Source: Ruminococcaceae bacterium UBA3710
GTDB lineage: Bacteria; Bacillota; Clostridia; Oscillospirales; Acutalibacteraceae
DNA length: 16,172 nt
Assembly (NCBI GenBank): GCA_002371985.1
Contig: DFHZ01000150.1
Location: 1 to 16,172 of the forward strand
Direction: 5' to 3'
Part shown: positions 7,241 through 13,242 of the stretch, piece after piece
Position numbering within the stretch: position 1 is the first letter of the stretch
Layout: every line of letters begins with the position of its first letter
Made by a program: the position numbers and the translations under genes
Notes under the pieces: generated by a model
Database searches by the model: none
Seen by the model: only the letters and a program-made list of their open reading frames with translations
Told to the model about the DNA's origin: nothing

Positions 7241-7924
7241 TCAAATAATAAGTTGCGGAACAAAATCTACTATATCGCACGACAAACAGTGCAGTTTTAT
7301 TGAGTCATATTGCGTGATAATATTCCCCTTTGCACGACCGTGGATATGACCGAAATAAACATCTTTTATATCGTATTTTTTTAATACATTTAAAATTTCC
7401 TGACATACAAAATCTCCGTAAACAAATGGATAGTGCAGGAAACATTTTATTTCTCCGCCGAGTCCGAGAGCAGATTTTATTGATGTTTCAAGTCTTGCGC
7501 ATTCTCTTGAAATTACCTTTTCGTCAAAATCCGATTTGCCGTCATAAACCCAACCTCTTGTACCGCATATTGCAAAATCGCCCACTTTATATGCGTTATT
7601 ATGCAAAATCTTAATATTTTCAAATTTATTATCCAATAAAAATGTATTGATTTTATTAGCAGTCCCCCACCAAAAATCATGATTTCCTTTCAAAAGAATT
7701 TTATTGCCGTTTAATGAATTTAGATATTCAAAATCAGGTAAAGTATCTTCAAGTTTCAAAGCCCATGAAAAATCACCCGGAATGATGACGGTGTCTTCTT
7801 CTGAAACAATTTTTTGCCAATTTTCTTTCAATCTTTCGGTATAGTTATTCCAACCTGCAAAAATATCCATAGGTTTATCTGCACCGAAAGGCAAATGCAA
7901 ATCGGATATAGCAAAAAGTTTCAA
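7241..7924 (-). CDS. Calcineurin-like metallophosphoesterase, TTG start
   Basis: Predicted dinuclear-metal phosphohydrolase of the calcineurin-like superfamily, resembling the COG1768 group of predicted phosphohydrolases; the substrate is unknown. All family blocks are present in 227 residues: DLH (D8, H10), PGDFSWA (D51), KGNHDFWW (N81, H82, D83), a lone H164 (FLHYPF) and GHIHG (H193, H195). There is no signal peptide or membrane helix, so it should be cytoplasmic. The start is a TTG at 7924-7922 with GAGGGTG about 7 bases upstream, and the protein reads LFAISDLH directly after it. It is divergent from the plus-strand DUF1540 gene and lies 88 bases upstream of tig, which has its own promoter, so co-regulation with tig is not implied. 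Confidence 0.9.
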   Translation of the reverse strand: MKLFAISDLHLPFGADKPMDIFAGWNNYTERLKENWQKIVSEEDTVIIPGDFSWALKLEDTLPDFEYLNSLNGNKILLKGNHDFWWGTANKINTFLLDNKFENIKILHNNAYKVGDFAICGTRGWVYDGKSDFDEKVISRECARLETSIKSALGLGGEIKCFLHYPFVYGDFVCQEILNVLKKYDIKDVYFGHIHGRAKGNIITQYDSIKLHCLSCDIVDFVPQLII

Positions 7925-7951
7925 CTGATAACACCCTCTTTTTTGAATAAA

Positions 7952-7979
7952 TTGTATATTAAATGCAAAAAATAATAAT
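7952..7979 (+). promoter_or_regulatory. Possible promoter for the DUF1540 gene
   Basis: TTGTAT (7952-7957), 16 bases, then AATAAT (7974-7979) lie upstream of the only plus-strand gene. Matches are 4 of 6 and 5 of 6. The surrounding sequence is very AT-rich, so a chance match is quite possible. Confidence 0.35.
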
Positions 7980-8010
7980 GACTTTAAAAGTCAGAAAGGA
8001 AGTAAAGTTT

Positions 8011-8175
8011 ATGTCAGATTGTAGTAAAACAAGCGATTGTATCAAATGCAGTGTTAAAAACTGCGTACACCATTCAAACGAGAATACTTGCAAGGCAGGT
8101 TACATTGAAGTAGGTAATTCAACTGCCCACACCTGCAGCGAAACATGTTGCGACACATTTAAGTCTAAAGAATAA
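8011..8175 (+). CDS. Small cysteine-rich DUF1540 protein
   Basis: A 54-residue protein with seven or more cysteines in the DUF1540 pattern: CIKCSVKNCVHHSNENTCKAG in the first half, then TCSETCCDTF near the end. This family is common in Clostridia; the cysteine pattern suggests metal binding, but the function is not established. An in-frame ATG 48 bases upstream exists, but GAAAGGAAG lies just before the ATG at 8011 and the protein from there (MSDCSKTSDCIKCSVKNC) begins as family members do. It is the only plus-strand gene in the window, divergent from the metallophosphoesterase and convergent with thrC, with which it shares a hairpin. It probably has its own promoter. Confidence 0.85.
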   Translation: MSDCSKTSDCIKCSVKNCVHHSNENTCKAGYIEVGNSTAHTCSETCCDTFKSKE

Positions 8176-8184
8176 TCGGTATCT

Positions 8185-8214
8185 TAAAAGTATCCGGCTA
8201 TTTAGCCGGATACT
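8185..8214 (-). terminator. Terminator between convergent thrC and DUF1540 gene
   Basis: AGTATCCGGCT (8189-8199) and AGCCGGATACT (8204-8214) form a perfect 11-bp stem around a 4-base loop. On the minus strand it is followed by TTTT (8188-8185), which suits termination of thrC. On the plus strand it is followed by GGGACTC, so for the DUF1540 gene it may only stabilise the 3' end. Confidence 0.85.
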
Positions 8215-8225
8215 GGGACTCAAAT

Positions 8226-9713
8226 TTACATAAGATTTAACGAAGCCTTTACCGCAGTATACATATCTTCTTTTGAATATACCTCGGTAAATCTGACCTT
8301 TGCATTTTTCAGTTTTTCAATAGGCTTTGGAATTGGTGTAGAAGTAGCAAGAGATAGGTCGTCCAAAACCTTAAATTTATCGCCGTCAGCGCTTTTACCG
8401 ATTGCCTTTAAAACATCTCCGGCAAACTTATAAGGCGATGCAGTAGATACAATAAGGCAAGGTCTTTCGTCGTTTGTCGCCTCTGAGTATTTCTGATAAA
8501 CATTTACTGCCACCGCGGTATGAGTATCAATAAGATATCCGAAACTTTCAAATATATCTTTTATTGTATTTGCAGTTTCGGCATCATCGCAAAAACCGCC
8601 GTAAAACTCATTTTGAATTTTTTCTTTGATTTCGTCGTTTACGGAATATTTACCGCATTCCGAAAGGCTTTTTTGCAAAGAATTTACATAAGCATCATTC
8701 TCATTTGAAAGCAAATAAAGAAGTCTTTCAAGATTACTTGAAATAAGAATATCCATTGAAGGAGAAGAGGTTAGGTAAAAATCACGGTTTCTGTCATACA
8801 CACCTGTATTTATAAAATCAGTTAAAACTTTATTTTTATTTGAAGCACAAATAAGTTTATTTATCGGCACACCCATCTTTTTTGCATAATAGGCTGCCAA
8901 AATGTTACCGAAATTTCCTGTCGGAACGCAAACATTAAATCCGTTTTCCAAATCTTCGCCGTTATTTAACATATCAACATAAGCCGAAATATAGTAAACA
9001 ATCTGAGGGCAGAGTCTCCCCCAGTTAATCGAGTTTGCCGAAGAAAACTCCATATTGTTTTCGGCTAAAAGTTTCTTAAATTCGTTATCCGTAAATATCT
9101 TTTTAACGCCGTTTTGTGCATCGTCAAAGTTACCTTTAATAGCACAAACATGGACATTATTTCCTTCTTGTGAAGACATTTGCAGTTTTTGCATATCACT
9201 AACACCGTTTTGAGGATAGAAAACCACCATTTCAGTGCCTTCGACATCCTTAAAACCTTCAAGTGCCGCTTTGCCTGTATCTCCCGATGTTGCTACAAGA
9301 ATAACCGATTTTTTACCGTTATAAATCTTTTTAGCGGAAATGGTAAGAAAATACGGCAAGATTTGTAATGCCAGATCCTTAAAGGCACAGGTTGGTCCGT
9401 GCCACAACTCAAGGATATTCATTTTCTCACCGAGTTTTGAAATAGGTGCAGGTAAATCATTATCAAAAGTACCGATATAAGCACCGTTTACGCACTTATC
9501 AATTTCTTCTTCCGAAAAATCCGTCAAAAAGTATTTCAGTATATATTTAGCCCTTTCGGTATATGAAAAGTCTTTTAATTTATTAAAATCTTCTTTGCTT
9601 AAAGCAGGTATACCCTCTGGCAAAAAGAGACCGCCCTCTTCCGAAATACCATGAGCAATAGCAAACGAAGAAGAAACTTTATTTTCCTTATCTCTTGTGC
9701 TTACATAATTCAT
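8226..9713 (-). CDS. thrC: Threonine synthase
   Basis: PLP enzyme converting O-phospho-L-homoserine to threonine, the last step of threonine synthesis. The 495-residue protein has the N-terminal threonine synthase segment (MNYVSTRDKE, then GLFLPEGIP) and the PLP-lysine motif HGPTCAFKDLALQ with K112. VATSGDTGKAALEGF and a glycine-rich phosphate-binding segment (VPTGNFGNILAAYYAKKMG) follow. The length fits the longer E. coli/yeast-like type rather than the ~350-residue Bacillus type. GGAGG lies about 10 bases before the ATG. It has its own promoter overlapping the end of the upstream dipeptidase gene and a strong terminator, so it is probably monocistronic. The leader is only about 26 nt, which leaves no room for a T-box. 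No hom or thrB gene is next to it. Confidence 0.96.
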   Translation of the reverse strand: MNYVSTRDKENKVSSSFAIAHGISEEGGLFLPEGIPALSKEDFNKLKDFSYTERAKYILKYFLTDFSEEEIDKCVNGAYIGTFDNDLPAPISKLGEKMNILELWHGPTCAFKDLALQILPYFLTISAKKIYNGKKSVILVATSGDTGKAALEGFKDVEGTEMVVFYPQNGVSDMQKLQMSSQEGNNVHVCAIKGNFDDAQNGVKKIFTDNEFKKLLAENNMEFSSANSINWGRLCPQIVYYISAYVDMLNNGEDLENGFNVCVPTGNFGNILAAYYAKKMGVPINKLICASNKNKVLTDFINTGVYDRNRDFYLTSSPSMDILISSNLERLLYLLSNENDAYVNSLQKSLSECGKYSVNDEIKEKIQNEFYGGFCDDAETANTIKDIFESFGYLIDTHTAVAVNVYQKYSEATNDERPCLIVSTASPYKFAGDVLKAIGKSADGDKFKVLDDLSLATSTPIPKPIEKLKNAKVRFTEVYSKEDMYTAVKASLNLM

Positions 9714-9745
9714 TTAAACTGCCTCCAACATCAACATTCGATAGT

Positions 9746-9774
9746 ATTATAAAACAAATATCATAGTTTGTCAA
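9746..9774 (-). promoter_or_regulatory. Consensus SigA-type promoter for thrC
   Basis: The minus strand reads TTGACA (9774-9769), exactly 17 bases, then TATAAT (9751-9746): a perfect consensus with ideal spacing. The -35 box lies inside the last codons of the dipeptidase gene (stop at 9763-9761). The start should be near 9739. Confidence 0.92.
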
Positions 9775-10615
9775 AGTTTTCTAAATATTTCATAGCATTA
9801 TTAAAAAAGAGTTTATCTAAAATCTCTGCTTTTATTCCCATGTTTTTTAAATAAACATATAAATTTGGAATATCACCGACATTTAACGGTGTTGCACAAC
9901 CGTCAAAATCGCTGCCTATTGCAATATTATCCTCAAAGCCGTTTTCCAAACAAATATATACATTCTTATAAAAAGCATCATATACATTTTCGCTACCCAA
10001 AAAATCGGGATAAAGACAAAGACCTACTATCCCGTTTTTTTGTGATATAAGTTTTAACATATCAATGTTTATGTTTCTTATATGTTCGCTTACTTCGCAA
10101 AGACAGGAATGTGTTGCAATAGGATAATCGGCATACTCAATCGCTTTATAAAAACTTTTAGTATTCAAATGTGATAAATCTGTAGCAATTTTAACTTCGT
10201 TAAGTTTTTTTATAACTTCTATTCCAAAAGGTTTAAGGGGTGCTCTCGATTTCGCACCACCCGCAATATTATTTTCGCCGTTCCAAGTAAGCGTAAGAGA
10301 GAATACTCCGTCTTGTTTTAGTTCATAAATTCTGCTTAAATCGTTTTCAATTAGTGTACCGCCCTCAACCGTCAAAATCGGATATAGGTTTGGAATACAA
10401 AGGTTAAAAACCTTTTTTCTTAAATCGGACAAAACCCTTTTATAAAAAACAAACGGCTCTGCCGTTTTTTCGTCAATAAAAACAGCAAAGCACTGATACC
10501 ATTTTTCAAAGCAACTTGAAAAACGGCTGTTTACACTTAAATTTTCATTACAAAATTCAAGGTTTTCTAAGTACATTCTAACGGCAGTATCGCAGTGTAA
10601 ATCAAAATAATTCAT
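9761..10615 (-). CDS. Membrane dipeptidase (peptidase family M19)
   Basis: Zinc dipeptidase of the renal dipeptidase family; bacterial members hydrolyse dipeptides, including D-containing ones. The 284-residue protein is slightly shorter than the usual 300-330 but keeps the metal-site residues in order: H7 and D9 (DLHCDTA), E84 (TVEGG), H149 (TDLSHLN), H169 (ATHS), and D236/D238 (IGSDFDG). SLTLTWNGENNIAGGA at ~106-121 is another family segment. No signal peptide or transmembrane helix is seen, so despite the name it should be cytoplasmic. AGGTGATTT precedes the ATG. It begins 7 bases after yraN stops, making it the last gene of the rbgA-rnhB-yraN operon; the thrC promoter is embedded in its 3' end. 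Confidence 0.92.
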   Translation of the reverse strand: MNYFDLHCDTAVRMYLENLEFCNENLSVNSRFSSCFEKWYQCFAVFIDEKTAEPFVFYKRVLSDLRKKVFNLCIPNLYPILTVEGGTLIENDLSRIYELKQDGVFSLTLTWNGENNIAGGAKSRAPLKPFGIEVIKKLNEVKIATDLSHLNTKSFYKAIEYADYPIATHSCLCEVSEHIRNINIDMLKLISQKNGIVGLCLYPDFLGSENVYDAFYKNVYICLENGFEDNIAIGSDFDGCATPLNVGDIPNLYVYLKNMGIKAEILDKLFFNNAMKYLENFDKL

Positions 10616-10622
10616 AAATCAC

Positions 10623-10988
10623 CTAAAATGCTGATTCAATATAGTTTACCGAAAACTTATTATTTGTATCGTCATAAATAACATCGGCGACATCAAAACG
10701 AGGCGGTTTAACAGACGAAAATTTGCTTAAAAAATCATTTGCAAGATTTCTTATTCTATTTATTTTATACCGGTCTATTGATTCAGAGCCTGTTACCATA
10801 GCCCCTAAACGCCTTGTTTTAACCTCTACAAATACGATATATTCGTCATTTTCGGCAATTATGTCTATTTCCCCAAAACGGTTTGAAAAATTTTGTTTTA
10901 TTACTATATATCCATTATTGCGAAGATAGTCCGCAGTATAATCTTCGCCCGATTTACCAAGACCGTTTACTTTTTTCTCAATGTACAT
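10623..10988 (-). CDS. YraN family (UPF0102) nuclease-like protein
   Basis: UPF0102/YraN proteins have a restriction endonuclease-like fold related to Holliday junction resolvases; their physiological role is uncertain. The 121-residue protein has GKSGEDYTADYLRNNGYIVI (~12-31), then the nuclease-type core GEIDIIAENDEYIVFVEVKTRR, whose D, E and K arrangement (EID...VEVK) matches the PD-(D/E)xK motif. VDVADVIYD-like sequence (RFDVADVIYDD) follows. Its first 11 bases overlap the end of rnhB, and no strong ribosome site is visible, so it is probably translationally coupled to rnhB. The rnhB-yraN pairing is common in bacteria. Confidence 0.93.
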   Translation of the reverse strand: MYIEKKVNGLGKSGEDYTADYLRNNGYIVIKQNFSNRFGEIDIIAENDEYIVFVEVKTRRLGAMVTGSESIDRYKINRIRNLANDFLSKFSSVKPPRFDVADVIYDDTNNKFSVNYIESAF

Positions 10989-11577
10989 TTTTCAAAAACG
11001 AGAGCCTATGAATATCGCAAACACCGAATTTTTTTATTGCTTCATAATGCTCTTTCGTACCATAGCCTTTATGCTTTTTAAAACCATACTGCGGATATTT
11101 TTTATCATATTCAAGCATAAGCCTGTCCCTTGATACTTTAGCAAGTATACTTGCGGCAGCCACCGAATAAGATTTAGAATCACCCTTTACTACCGTTTCG
11201 CAGGGAAACTTTATTTCTTTGGGTGTTCTGTTACCGTCTATAAGGCAATAATCAGGTTTAACATCAAGAGATTCAATACTTCTGTTCATTGCCAAAAAGG
11301 TTGCATTAAGAATATTATATTTTTCTATTTCTTCTAATGTGCCGTAGCAAATAGAATAAGAAATCGCCTTTTCTATTATAATATCAAAAAGCATATCTCT
11401 TTTCTTTTCGCTTAGTTTTTTAGAATCATTCAAGCCTTCTATTTCGCAACCGTAAGGCAAAATAACTGCCGCAGCACAAACAGGTCCGGCAAGAGGTCCT
11501 CGCCCCGCTTCGTCAACTCCGCAGACATATTTAAAACCTCTATCCATTGCGTTTTTTTCAAGTTCAAAATCAGGCAT
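10978..11577 (-). CDS. rnhB: Ribonuclease HII
   Basis: Endonuclease that cuts the RNA strand of RNA-DNA hybrids and nicks at single ribonucleotides in DNA. The 199-residue protein has the signature YVCGVDEAGRGPLAGPV (~18-33) with D22, E23 and the GRG motif. The remaining acidic residues are D114 (LIDGN) and D133 (KGDSKS). A later conserved block, YPQYGFKKHKGYGTKEH (~161-177), contains the family tyrosine. GGAGG lies about 6 bases before the ATG. The gene overlaps rbgA by 8 bases and yraN by 11, so the set is translated as a coupled unit. The rbgA-rnhB order matches that in Bacillus. Confidence 0.97.
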   Translation of the reverse strand: MPDFELEKNAMDRGFKYVCGVDEAGRGPLAGPVCAAAVILPYGCEIEGLNDSKKLSEKKRDMLFDIIIEKAISYSICYGTLEEIEKYNILNATFLAMNRSIESLDVKPDYCLIDGNRTPKEIKFPCETVVKGDSKSYSVAAASILAKVSRDRLMLEYDKKYPQYGFKKHKGYGTKEHYEAIKKFGVCDIHRLSFLKNVH

Positions 11578-12433
11578 TTGGAACCTCCAATGTTATTCTT
11601 CCGAGTTTACAATTTCTGAATTCTTCAAGGAGCATTGCCGCCGCCCTTTCGGTATCGGCTTCTCCGCCTCTTATTACCATTCCTCGCTTTTTGGCGAGTA
11701 AACAAAGGTTCTCGTAAGGCTCTTCAAGAAATTCGGTAATTTTAAACCGTTCCTCAAGATTTTTAGGATAATTCTCAATAAGTATTTGAAGTAATTTCAT
11801 ACTAAGAAACTCTATATCAAGAATTCTATCGGTAACCGCTCCGGTAAATGCAAGATGTTCCCCTACCGTTTCATCTTGAAATTTCGGCCAAAGAACACCG
11901 GGGGTATCTAAAAGTTCAAGTTCTCTGTCCACCGTAAACCACTGATTACCTCTCGTAACTCCGGGACGGTTTTCTACTTTTGCCCTTGAATTACCCACAA
12001 TTTTATTTATAAATGACGATTTACCTACATTTGGTATGCCGACAACCATAACTCTGAGTGGTTTTCCTACCATACCTTTTTCTCTGTACTGATTTAATTT
12101 TTCGGCAAGTACGGTCTTCACCGTATCTTTAAAGGCATTCAACCCTTTGCCGCTTTTAGAGTCAACGGGAATTGCAAATATACCGTTAGATTTATAATAT
12201 GATACCCATTTTTCGGTAATTGAAGAGTCTGCCATATCAGACTTATTAAGCAGTACAATATGCGGTTTATTACCTATCATTTCGTTTAGGTCGGGATTTC
12301 GACTGCTTTGCGGTATTCTTGCGTCAACAATTTCCACAACAGCATCAATAATCTTCAACTTTTCGGATATCTGACGCTTTGTTTTAGCCATATGCCCGGG
12401 AAACCAATTTATATTAGTTTTATTTTCATTCAT
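11570..12433 (-). CDS. rbgA: Ribosome biogenesis GTPase RbgA (YlqF)
   Basis: Circularly permuted GTPase needed for late 50S assembly. The permuted motif order is clear in 287 residues: INWFPGHMAKT at the N-terminus (~8-18), G4 LNKSD (~62-66), G5-like DSKSG (~91-95), G1 GIPNVGKSS (~132-140), the G2 threonine in RPGVTRG (~156-162) and G3 DTPG (~176-179). AAGGAAGTGA precedes the ATG. In Bacillus rbgA normally follows rplS; here lepB, a membrane protein, an MFS transporter and a kinase gene lie between. Just upstream a candidate promoter (12463-12491) may restore expression after this insertion. A partial copy of its start region sits at 13031-13102. Confidence 0.97.
   Translation of the reverse strand: MNENKTNINWFPGHMAKTKRQISEKLKIIDAVVEIVDARIPQSSRNPDLNEMIGNKPHIVLLNKSDMADSSITEKWVSYYKSNGIFAIPVDSKSGKGLNAFKDTVKTVLAEKLNQYREKGMVGKPLRVMVVGIPNVGKSSFINKIVGNSRAKVENRPGVTRGNQWFTVDRELELLDTPGVLWPKFQDETVGEHLAFTGAVTDRILDIEFLSMKLLQILIENYPKNLEERFKITEFLEEPYENLCLLAKKRGMVIRGGEADTERAAAMLLEEFRNCKLGRITLEVPNA
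12406..12427. repeat. Direct repeat copy A (rbgA start region)
   Basis: 22 bases identical to 13078-13099, in the same orientation, 672 bases away. This copy encodes codons 3-10 of intact rbgA. Similarity continues weakly on the upstream side through the rbgA ribosome binding site (about 12428-12448 against 13100-13118). Together the two copies bracket the P-loop kinase gene. Confidence 0.9.
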
Positions 12434-12462
12434 TTATTTCACTTCCTTATTCTTTATTCAAT

Positions 12463-12491
12463 ACTATATAAATTGTAATTTATTGTGATAA
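12463..12491 (-). promoter_or_regulatory. Possible promoter for rbgA-rnhB-yraN
   Basis: The minus strand reads TTATCA (12491-12486; 4 of 6), 17 bases, then TATAGT (12468-12463; 5 of 6), about 30 bases before the rbgA start codon. The -35 box lies in the last codons of the kinase gene. The spacing is right but the region is AT-rich, so support is moderate. Confidence 0.45.
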
Positions 12492-12995
12492 TTCAAAATC
12501 AATTTCATACTTATCATCAACTAAAATATATCTTTGATTATACTTTTTACACATTTCTAAATTAGCATTATTATCTTTTATTAGTTCTTCTTGTGATATA
12601 TCCTCAAATTTTCTGCTTTCTATTGTACTACTATACATTTTAATATCAGAAAAATGTGTTCTAATATAGTTTTCTGTCATTATTAAACAAACATATTGTA
12701 TTTTCTTTAAATACTCATCTTCAAAAGATTCTTTCCAATTAAAAGGAATGTAACATCCTTCAATAATAATATTTTGATTGTTTTCTATATTTGTTTTTAT
12801 AATTTCTTTAACTATATTCCATAAATAATCTGTTAGTTTATCATCATCTTCTACTGTCAATTCAGTATTTTCACTTCTTATTAGTCCCATCTTTAAATGA
12901 TCTATTGATAAATATGGATATTTATACATTTCTAATAGTTTTTGTGCTAATAAAGTTTTGCCTGTATGTGAACTTCCAGCTATTAAAATAACCAT
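12480..12995 (-). CDS. P-loop ATP-binding protein, small kinase-like
   Basis: 171-residue P-loop NTPase of unknown substrate. The Walker A motif GSSHTGKT (~7-14) opens the protein; a DHLK segment (~32-35) and a hydrophobic strand IIIEG (~76-80) sit where small-molecule kinases carry substrate-binding and Walker B elements. It resembles proteins annotated in gut Firmicutes as AAA or 2-phosphoglycerate kinase-like; I cannot assign a reaction. GGGAGG stands just before the ATG. It is noticeably more AT-rich and richer in Asn, Lys, Ile and Tyr codons than its neighbours, and it lies between two direct repeats of the rbgA start region, in the middle of an otherwise conserved gene chain. This suggests recent acquisition. 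No transposase or toxin partner is adjacent. Confidence 0.82.
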   Translation of the reverse strand: MVILIAGSSHTGKTLLAQKLLEMYKYPYLSIDHLKMGLIRSENTELTVEDDDKLTDYLWNIVKEIIKTNIENNQNIIIEGCYIPFNWKESFEDEYLKKIQYVCLIMTENYIRTHFSDIKMYSSTIESRKFEDISQEELIKDNNANLEMCKKYNQRYILVDDKYEIDFELSQ

Positions 12996-13030
12996 AACTA
13001 CCTCCCATAGAAATTACTATTTATCTTTCA

Positions 13031-13102
13031 TTATTTCCAATGGTTTGAGTATGGTTTTCCTAAAATCCCCGTATCGCAATTTATATTAGTTTTATTTTCC
13101 AT
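13031..13102 (-). pseudogene. Remnant or duplicate of the rbgA start
   Basis: A 23-codon frame starts at the ATG at 13102-13100, preceded by GAAAGTGAT. It begins MENKTNIN, almost the rbgA N-terminus (MNENKTNIN), then diverges into 15 residues unlike RbgA (CDTGILGKPYSNHWK) before a TAA. It lies directly upstream of the kinase gene. The most natural reading is a leftover or duplicated rbgA start created when the kinase segment entered. Whether the short peptide is made is unknown. Confidence 0.7.
13078..13099. repeat. Direct repeat copy B (rbgA start fragment)
   Basis: 22 bases identical to 12406-12427 in the same orientation. It encodes ENKTNIN inside the truncated 23-codon frame. Similarity beyond the 22 bases extends through the ribosome-binding region with several substitutions and a 3-base difference, so the two copies are not a fresh, exact target-site duplication. 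Confidence 0.9.
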
Positions 13103-13143
13103 TATCTATATCACTTTCTTTTTTTATAAATTAGAAATTATTG

Positions 13144-13169
13144 TTTACTTCTCTTTTATTCGAAGTAAA
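13144..13169 (-). terminator. Weak terminator-like hairpin after the MFS gene
   Basis: TTTACTTC (13144-13151) pairs with GAAGTAAA (13162-13169) over 8 bp with a 10-base loop, in the gap between the MFS gene and the kinase gene. On the minus strand it is followed by CAATAATTTC, without a proper T run, so termination would be inefficient. The rest of the gap 12996-13242 holds the rbgA remnant and no other gene I can support. Confidence 0.4.
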
Positions 13170-13242
13170 TCTTCTCCATAAATTACTGTCTGCCGGATTT
13201 ATTTGTTAAACTTTTGTTTCTTTAACATCCATCTTCTGATTA

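Noticed and set aside
9714..9760. T-box or threonine leader before thrC
   Set aside because: The mapped promoter leaves only about 26 nt of leader, and the conserved T-box sequence is absent.
12480..12995. Zeta-type toxin of a toxin-antitoxin pair
   Set aside because: The P-loop fits, but no small antitoxin gene lies beside it and the wider zeta signature is not recognisable, so a toxin call would be a guess.
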